Source: Lentinula raphanica (Eukaryota; Basidiomycota; Agaricomycetes; Agaricales; Omphalotaceae). From it: a DNA stretch of 64,000 nucleotides. The translations under genes were made by a program, and so were the position numbers. The stretch spans positions 62,001-126,000 of the forward strand of contig JANVFP010000016.1 of NCBI GenBank assembly GCA_027919835.1, written 5' to 3'. Below are positions 58,423-64,000 of this stretch, piece by piece; the stretch's first letter is position 1, and every line of letters begins with the position of its first letter. The notes under the pieces are model-generated. The model did not search any database. It saw only the letters and a program-made list of their open reading frames with translations, and was not told the origin of the DNA.

Positions 58423-59268
58423 TTTGACCTTTCGAGTCTGGTATGTGTGCTAAGATAGTGGAGGAAAGAGAGAATTAGGGAGAGACAAATTCCGCAGGAG
58501 TCCGTTTTTATGAGCACAGAGAAGGAAATAGAGTGCGCAAGACTGAAGAGGGTGGCGACCTGGTGGCGACGATGTCAATGCATTCAAATCATTCCATGAG
58601 AGGATAGTACATTCAATCGAGCCGTTTTTCCGAGAAGATTTCATCCTTGTGACGATGAGCAGCAGATCACAGAGATAGAAGAAAAAAAAACACACCAACG
58701 ATTACATCGTCACTAATTACTTTGGCTCAACCCACTCGCTAGAATATCATTCCGGTTTCTCCTCTGAAAACACTTGAAGACGTTGACAAGGGAACTGACG
58801 GGCCTCTTCATAGCCTGTCAGTAAGTACGCCAGTTATCTGCGTATACTTAGTGACAGCCAAGAATGAACGGATAGATTGGGGGTTTGTCACTGTATCATG
58901 ATGGATGTGGTTCAAGTTGAAGTTGGTCATGACGACGTTTGGAACAAGAAACGCGCCCACGTGATTCGCATTCCCTCTAAAGATTTCTCATAAAACGAGT
59001 TAATTTTCTTTTTTTTGTGTACTATAGACGGCTATCCAGGCTAGATCTTTCATGATCAAATTCATCGTATGCACATACAAAAATTCTGACTCGGATAATA
59101 TTTCAATTTGACCTGGGAAGACTCTAACCCGTCTTCAAGGTTCACGAAGAGTGAACTTGCTTATGAGTTGAGGTTTTGATTATCTCGACCAGAAAACATA
59201 GCGATATCTTTCACTTATCTGTATAGTAGAAACTTGGTAACATCAAGGCGCGGAACTGGGCATGCCAT
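58423..59268. other. Intergenic
   Basis: Upstream region of the methyltransferase and 3' flank of the carboxypeptidase. No gene; CACGTGATT at about 58958 is an E-box site. Confidence 0.4.
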
Positions 59269-62072
59269 TTACAAAGTAGTAGCAGTGGCCGTCGCCAAAA
59301 AAGAGCTCCATGAAGCCAGGGTCTCGCTGGGCACAATCAACGAGGAGGCCGTGGTACCATGACCATAGAATATTGCTGTAGTTCCAGGCATGACATCTTC
59401 TGCTAGCACAGGATCTTCACCACCGATGACGTGCGTTCCTTCGAAAGATCCAGTCGAGTTTGATCCAAGGATGAATTCCCGCAAAAATACAAATGCCTTG
59501 AGTTTCCAATGAGTACCGAGACCGCTCAAATTCGCAATCTGCAACTTACTGCTTCTGGGACAGATCTTGGAACAAAATGTCCCGCGTTCTGGAATAACGC
59601 ATAGGTGAGATTTCTTTCTTGATGCACGATACCAGCAAAACGTCCTTCATCATCGGTGAATGGCGTGGCTGGCTTACGAGTGAACCCTTGTATACCGCCA
59701 AAGGTGATGTTTTGGATTACGACTAGTTATATAATTTATGATCTGATGTTACGCACTGACATAATTCTCGGAAAACTCACCTTGAAGTCCTCGGTGTGCG
59801 ACCAGTGAATCATCGTTTCCTTCGTATATTATGATGTGTACACCTCTTTCGCTTGCATTCGTGGCAAGTTCGGTCATAAATGCCATCGGCCTGGAGGAGA
59901 ACATCATGTGGATCCAGTTCAAGGAGTTAGACATATCGCTGACTTACTCAACGCCTGATCATGGTCACAGATCAGTCGAAACCAGAAATGTAGAGATATG
60001 GTGCTTACTAGGATCTCCAAATGGATTCGTGCCAGGGCCTGAGGTAGCACATATGAAGATCAGATCATGCTACGGCCACGGAGAATATCTCCTCTACCTT
60101 CATGAGTAGAATTTCCAAAAGGATTCCCGAAGATTTCCACCCATTCTTTGATTGGAGCGTGTAGTGCGGCACGAGTACGATTATCTGTAACAAACTTTTC
60201 AACACCGAAGGAAAGCCAGACAACATCGAGAAAGATACCGTTGAGGAAAACACTAGGATCGGCTGGGACCTCAGGACGAAGTGCGTCGGGAATATCGTAA
60301 GCCTATACAAAGAGGTTATGTCACAAAACGAAATTGACCCAATAGTAACTACTCACATCGAATTCGCCTACGGCTGAAAATAATATGAGATTGAAAAACG
60401 AGATATCGAGAACTCAATGAAACAAGACGTACTCCATGGGAAGGAAAAATTTTGGGCGTAATCGGTCATTTCCTCCCACAAAAAGCATCCATAGGTAGGA
60501 TCGAGTGTTCCATTAGGCCGGCCAATGAGGTTTCTCTTCAACAAACGTCTCCTCTCTTCCATCTCCGCCGCCCGGGTGTCCAGAGCACGAGAAGACAAAG
60601 ATGAAAGAGAAGAAAGCATTCTCCTATTCAAATTTTGTTTTCGTCGAGGCAAAGTTCTTGTTTGAGTTTCGGAGTCGGCAAACAGACGTGCAGTGGTGAA
60701 AGGATCAGTAATCGTTGGGATGATTCCCTTCTGGGGATAGGTCAAATTAATGTCGTATCCGCACAGGTGTTCCCTTAATCCTTGTGCTGAGTATACGGCT
60801 CAATATTGCCGCGAAACGACCACGTACTGTTCCTTGAAGTATTGAAATACATCTGGGTCAAATCCAATAATCTCCGGATACGTTTCAAGCGTGACAACCT
60901 AGATACACCACCGAGGAACTGAGAAAAAATCCCTGGAATGAAATGCTAGGCGTTCATTACCGTCGAGAGCTCCTCGTACAAGGCAAAGCCGCCGATAGTC
61001 CCATCACCAATTGAAATCTTGCGAAGGTTTACCGGGGATTGGGTGTAGAGAAGATTGCTTTGGTGATATATGGCTAAGAAATCGACGTCTACGATTATCA
61101 GCTTAACGCGCAAGACCAATGTGACTAACAATAAATGTCCCAGCATAACTCTCGCCGGTCAGGTAGAAAGGCCGAGTGGAAAGGCTTGGGAAGACTTTGA
61201 CTAGATTTGTCAGGAATTCCACCTGTATGAACGCGTTGGATAATGGTTGGGAACGATCAGGGTTTTACATACAAAGTCCTGACCGAGCTGATCTTCGCCA
61301 TCAACTAAGGAGAATGATTACTCGAAAACTTTGTGTCATGAATATCCGCACATACCGTAACCTGCAGCATCTGATGTTGAGAAACCGGTTCCGACTGTGA
61401 TGAAAACTGAATGATAGGACAACTAGGACGACTAGGGATGCCTACCTGGCTGGTCTACCCAGAAAGCATCTGCCAGCTTGTGCCAGCTGAACTCATTTTC
61501 AACAATGGAGTAATCACCGGTCACTTGGAGAGGTCCGTTCTCTGTCATGAGGCCAACGAGACTTGAGGAGCCGGGCCTAGGTGAAGTATGTGTTCCATTG
61601 GATGAAGAGTCTAGTCTGACCGAATCAGATTACACGCACCCTCCGTTGAGCCAAATGAGCCATGGTTCATCTTCCCGTTCTCCGGAGCTCGCTGTGAGTG
61701 AACCTTCCTCTTTCTCGAAGGCCCAGAACCAAAGAGTATTGTTAGGATGTCCGACGCGATTAACCCCAATGTTCCCTGCAAAATTCCGTGCGATCGGTTT
61801 GGTGACGTTTGGTAAAGGATGGGTGACCTCAAAATCTACAGCGAGAGTTTCGGGATAGTGATATCTCCAGATCGCTGAGGACGTACATTGCTGCCATGCC
61901 GGGCTAAAATCACCTTTAGGTATTCCGGTGTAGTTATGAGGAAAGGAACCTGATCCAAGTTGAACGTTTGAGAAATCATGTATCAGAAAGTCAGAGACTC
62001 ACTTGGAAGGCCCTGTGAACGCACTGAACACCCAAAAGCAAGTAGTAGAAGCGGACGAAGAAATTCGAACAT
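59269..62072 (-). CDS. Secreted serine carboxypeptidase (S10)
   Basis: Starts at 62072 with a signal peptide (MFEFLRPLLLLAFGCSVRSQ). About ten exons. Substrate-binding block GPGSSSLVGLMTENGPLQ followed by ENEFSWHKLADAFWVDQP (about 61460-61590), catalytic Ser in RPFYLTGESYAGTF (about 61135-61180), catalytic Asp in IIIYEGNDDSLVAHRGLQ (about 59780-59830) and catalytic His in ALFQNAGHFVPRSVPEA (about 59560-59600). All three of the Ser-Asp-His triad are present. A Ser/Thr-rich end LASWSSFLATATATTL is longer than in yeast CPY. Removes C-terminal residues from peptides outside the cell or in the vacuole. Exon structure between 60350 and 61100 was not resolved in full. Confidence 0.88.
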
Positions 62073-63452
62073 TGTGGTGGATAGATTCTGGAGGGCGTCT
62101 TCATGCTGCAGTAAATAGCTTGGGGATTGAATTGGTCGAAGCAGACTACATTGAAGTGATAATCCGTGATCTTTCCGAGAGAAGCTTAGAATCAAGTTAA
62201 GCATATGTAGATATCCAATTTTACAATCGCATACTTTACCAAACCTGTCTTCTAATAGGCTGCCATCCCCGTAATCAGCTACGAAAACTGTTCAAAAGAT
62301 AAGGTATTCACAGCCAGCTGGGCTCGTGATCTTGACCAGCATGATCTATCTCAAAAACAACATGGGCAGCCCAGGACTAAAGGTGGTTGGAGTGATCACC
62401 CACTTTGCGACTCGAACGGGTGCCGGATCGAAGCACATGCACGATTTATCGAAACACTGCCCTCGCAACGCGTGAATCAGAGGAACGCCAGCCAGCGACA
62501 CATATACGAAGGTCATCCGTTGAAGTGAGGAATGGAGCATTATGAAAGTTGCTGATTGAGGCAATCTGACTGGACACAGACGGGCGAAACCTGATTTTGG
62601 CAAATGCCCATAACGACCAACTCACACATATTCCAAAGCCTTGAGACAATGATATCCTGTGTAGTACCAGCGGCAAGTGGGAGGTAGAGATATAATCGCT
62701 AGCCACTTTTGCTGTACTCATTGCAAGCTATAGGATCGTAGCAAAGGGTCGTAACAAGGAGTCTATTGTCTGACCCAGGAAGACGCCACAATGTCACATT
62801 CATTCTGGATCCTGGGCAAGGAAATTCAGTGACTCGAATGTCATGAGAAGCTACAAGACACACCTCCGCCCAGAATAAGGCCTTCCAGTACACCCAGAAG
62901 CTATGGTCCAACGTTGCAAGATGTCGACCGTATAGTAATCGTTAAGTTCGTCGAAGTTTTTGAAGTTCAAAGAGCCAGCAACAATATTCCGTTCGACAGT
63001 CCACATCTATTGGGACCGCAGTAGTTCGAGATATATCAACTTCCATCTCTCCGTATATTGAGATAAAGCTGCATTTGAAGACTTGATGGAAAGGAAAAAA
63101 GAAGATTTGAGAACAAAACAAGGAGAAGACAAGGGCGAGAGAATTTCCCACGCGGCTGCCCAAAGCAAACAAAATTCATTCTGAGTTCTTTTCTTCTGAC
63201 CATAGTAGCGACTCACTACCCACGAGTCACCCGACTGCCAGATTTCTTTAAATTTCCCCATGAATATTCTGCTTTATGCTTCTCTTGAAACTTGCTATTC
63301 AACACATCTGTAGGTCCTAATGATCATCATTGTATTTTTTTCGTCCTTGTTTTTTGTCCTTTGTCCTCAACACGTTGCCCTTCTTCTACGAGTCACCACG
63401 ACAAAGGCGCGGGGAGCTCTCCAATAGTGACCCACAATGTGGCGTACTCTTG
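62073..63452. other. Unresolved region between carboxypeptidase and acidic protein
   Basis: Minus-strand frames at 62699-62911 (IRVTEFPCPGSRMNVTLWRL), 62446-62721 (LHRISLSQGFGICVSWSLW) and 62346-62603 overlap and may be exons of one small gene, but no frame-consistent chain or family was found. 62930-63450 shows nothing firm. Confidence 0.3.
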
Positions 63453-63460
63453 TATAAAAG
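63453..63460 (+). promoter_or_regulatory. TATA box (TATAAAAG)
   Basis: Consensus TATA box 62 bp before the ATG of the acidic protein, good fungal core-promoter spacing. Confidence 0.55.
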
Positions 63461-63521
63461 AGGTGGCCTTCAGTGCCTTGATCCGAACTCATACTTCCAT
63501 CCAGCACCCACAAGCACCACT

Positions 63522-64000
63522 ATGCCTCAGACAGAACATTCTGCACAAGCTCTTGCCGATACCCATGCGCCTTTGATCGAGTCGCCCAGCAGTGGCAACG
63601 TCGACGAACACACACAGCAGACCAATATAGATGGGGGACAAGAATTTATTTCCACATCCGAGTCAGAAGCTCAGGATGCTACCGATAACGCCTCGGTGAC
63701 GACTACAGTCGATCATGCCAGTGATGCTCCCTGGCAGAAATTAACACAGCCTTTGAGTCAGAGTGTCAACGACGACACTGCGAGCATAGCTTCTGGCTTA
63801 ACGTCGGATAGCTATACTCTCGTTGATTCAGGATCTGACAGTGAGGAAGAGGATGAGGAAGAGGATGACTGGAACTCAGACGACTCGAAGCCACCTGTGA
63901 AACCAAAACAAAGATGTCGATGGTGAGCAGTAATCATTTATCATATCATCCAAGGTGGCTCATAGAGTGACCGCGTTTGACTACATAGTCTTAATCGCCA
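63522..64000 (+). CDS. Acidic protein, partial, continues past window
   Basis: Frame starts at 63522 (MPQTEHSAQALADTHAPLIE). Exon 1 is Ser/Thr/Asp-rich with SDSYTLVDSGSDSEEEDEEED and VKPKQRC. It could stop at 63926, but GTGAGC at 63923 is a strong donor and a CTACATAG acceptor ends at 63988, giving a 66-bp intron and an open second exon running off the end. So the gene is probably larger; the acidic tail is unlikely to be the true C-terminus. Family unknown. Confidence 0.5.

Overview
The window is nuclear DNA of a mushroom-forming basidiomycete (Agaricomycetes, most likely Agaricales). The evidence is dense 45-65 bp GT-AG introns, families seen almost only in Agaricomycetes (DUF6534 and DUF6593 proteins, lineage-expanded F-box proteins with an N-terminal Cys pair, Ser/Pro-rich single-pass membrane proteins) and Ty3/gypsy debris. 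I cannot name the species. All family names come from motif recognition; no database search was possible.

Region 1 (1-14.3 kb) is a decaying-to-intact tandem family. A divergent pair, one minus-strand membrane-protein gene (TM) and one plus-strand F-box gene sharing an upstream region, has been duplicated three times. TM1 (927-1858) and TM3 (5838-6758) are intact three-exon genes; TM2 (3362-4294) has a 1-bp deletion. The F-box partners of the first two units survive only as scraps that have lost nearly all CpG, interrupted by a gypsy integrase relic (about 2480-3395) and a probable solo LTR (about 4605-5281). From 7.08 kb CpG content recovers and four F-box genes lie head-to-tail: F1, F3 and F4 are open, F2 has three frameshifts.

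Region 2 (14.3-26.8 kb) holds gene debris, an 11-exon DUF6534 membrane protein, a steroid 5-alpha-reductase-family enzyme, an FAD monooxygenase with an NTF2-like N-terminus, an unrecognised gene at about 22.45-23.43 kb, and two tandem cinnamyl-alcohol-dehydrogenase-type genes sharing an upstream box at identical distance.

Region 3 (26.8-35.6 kb) has a Ser-rich orphan, the SMC5 gene and a 344-residue orphan. 35.6-38.9 kb is gene-free and rich in ACGTTC palindromes.

Region 4 (38.9-51.3 kb) has two secreted low-complexity proteins flanking a Nup42-type FG nucleoporin (CCCH finger plus FG repeats), a DHA1 MFS transporter, mitochondrial ribosomal protein uL13m and a nuclear-looking orphan.

Region 5 (51.3-64 kb) has unresolved sequence, a DUF6593 protein, a PARG-like protein (DUF2263/TIGR02452), an O-methyltransferase, a secreted S10 serine carboxypeptidase and an acidic protein running off the right edge.

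Housekeeping genes (SMC5, Nup42, uL13m) alternate with lineage-specific and oxidoreductase genes. I see no secondary-metabolite backbone enzyme, rRNA, convincing tRNA or CRISPR. The most unusual structure is the F-box/TM tandem with its sharp CpG-loss boundary.
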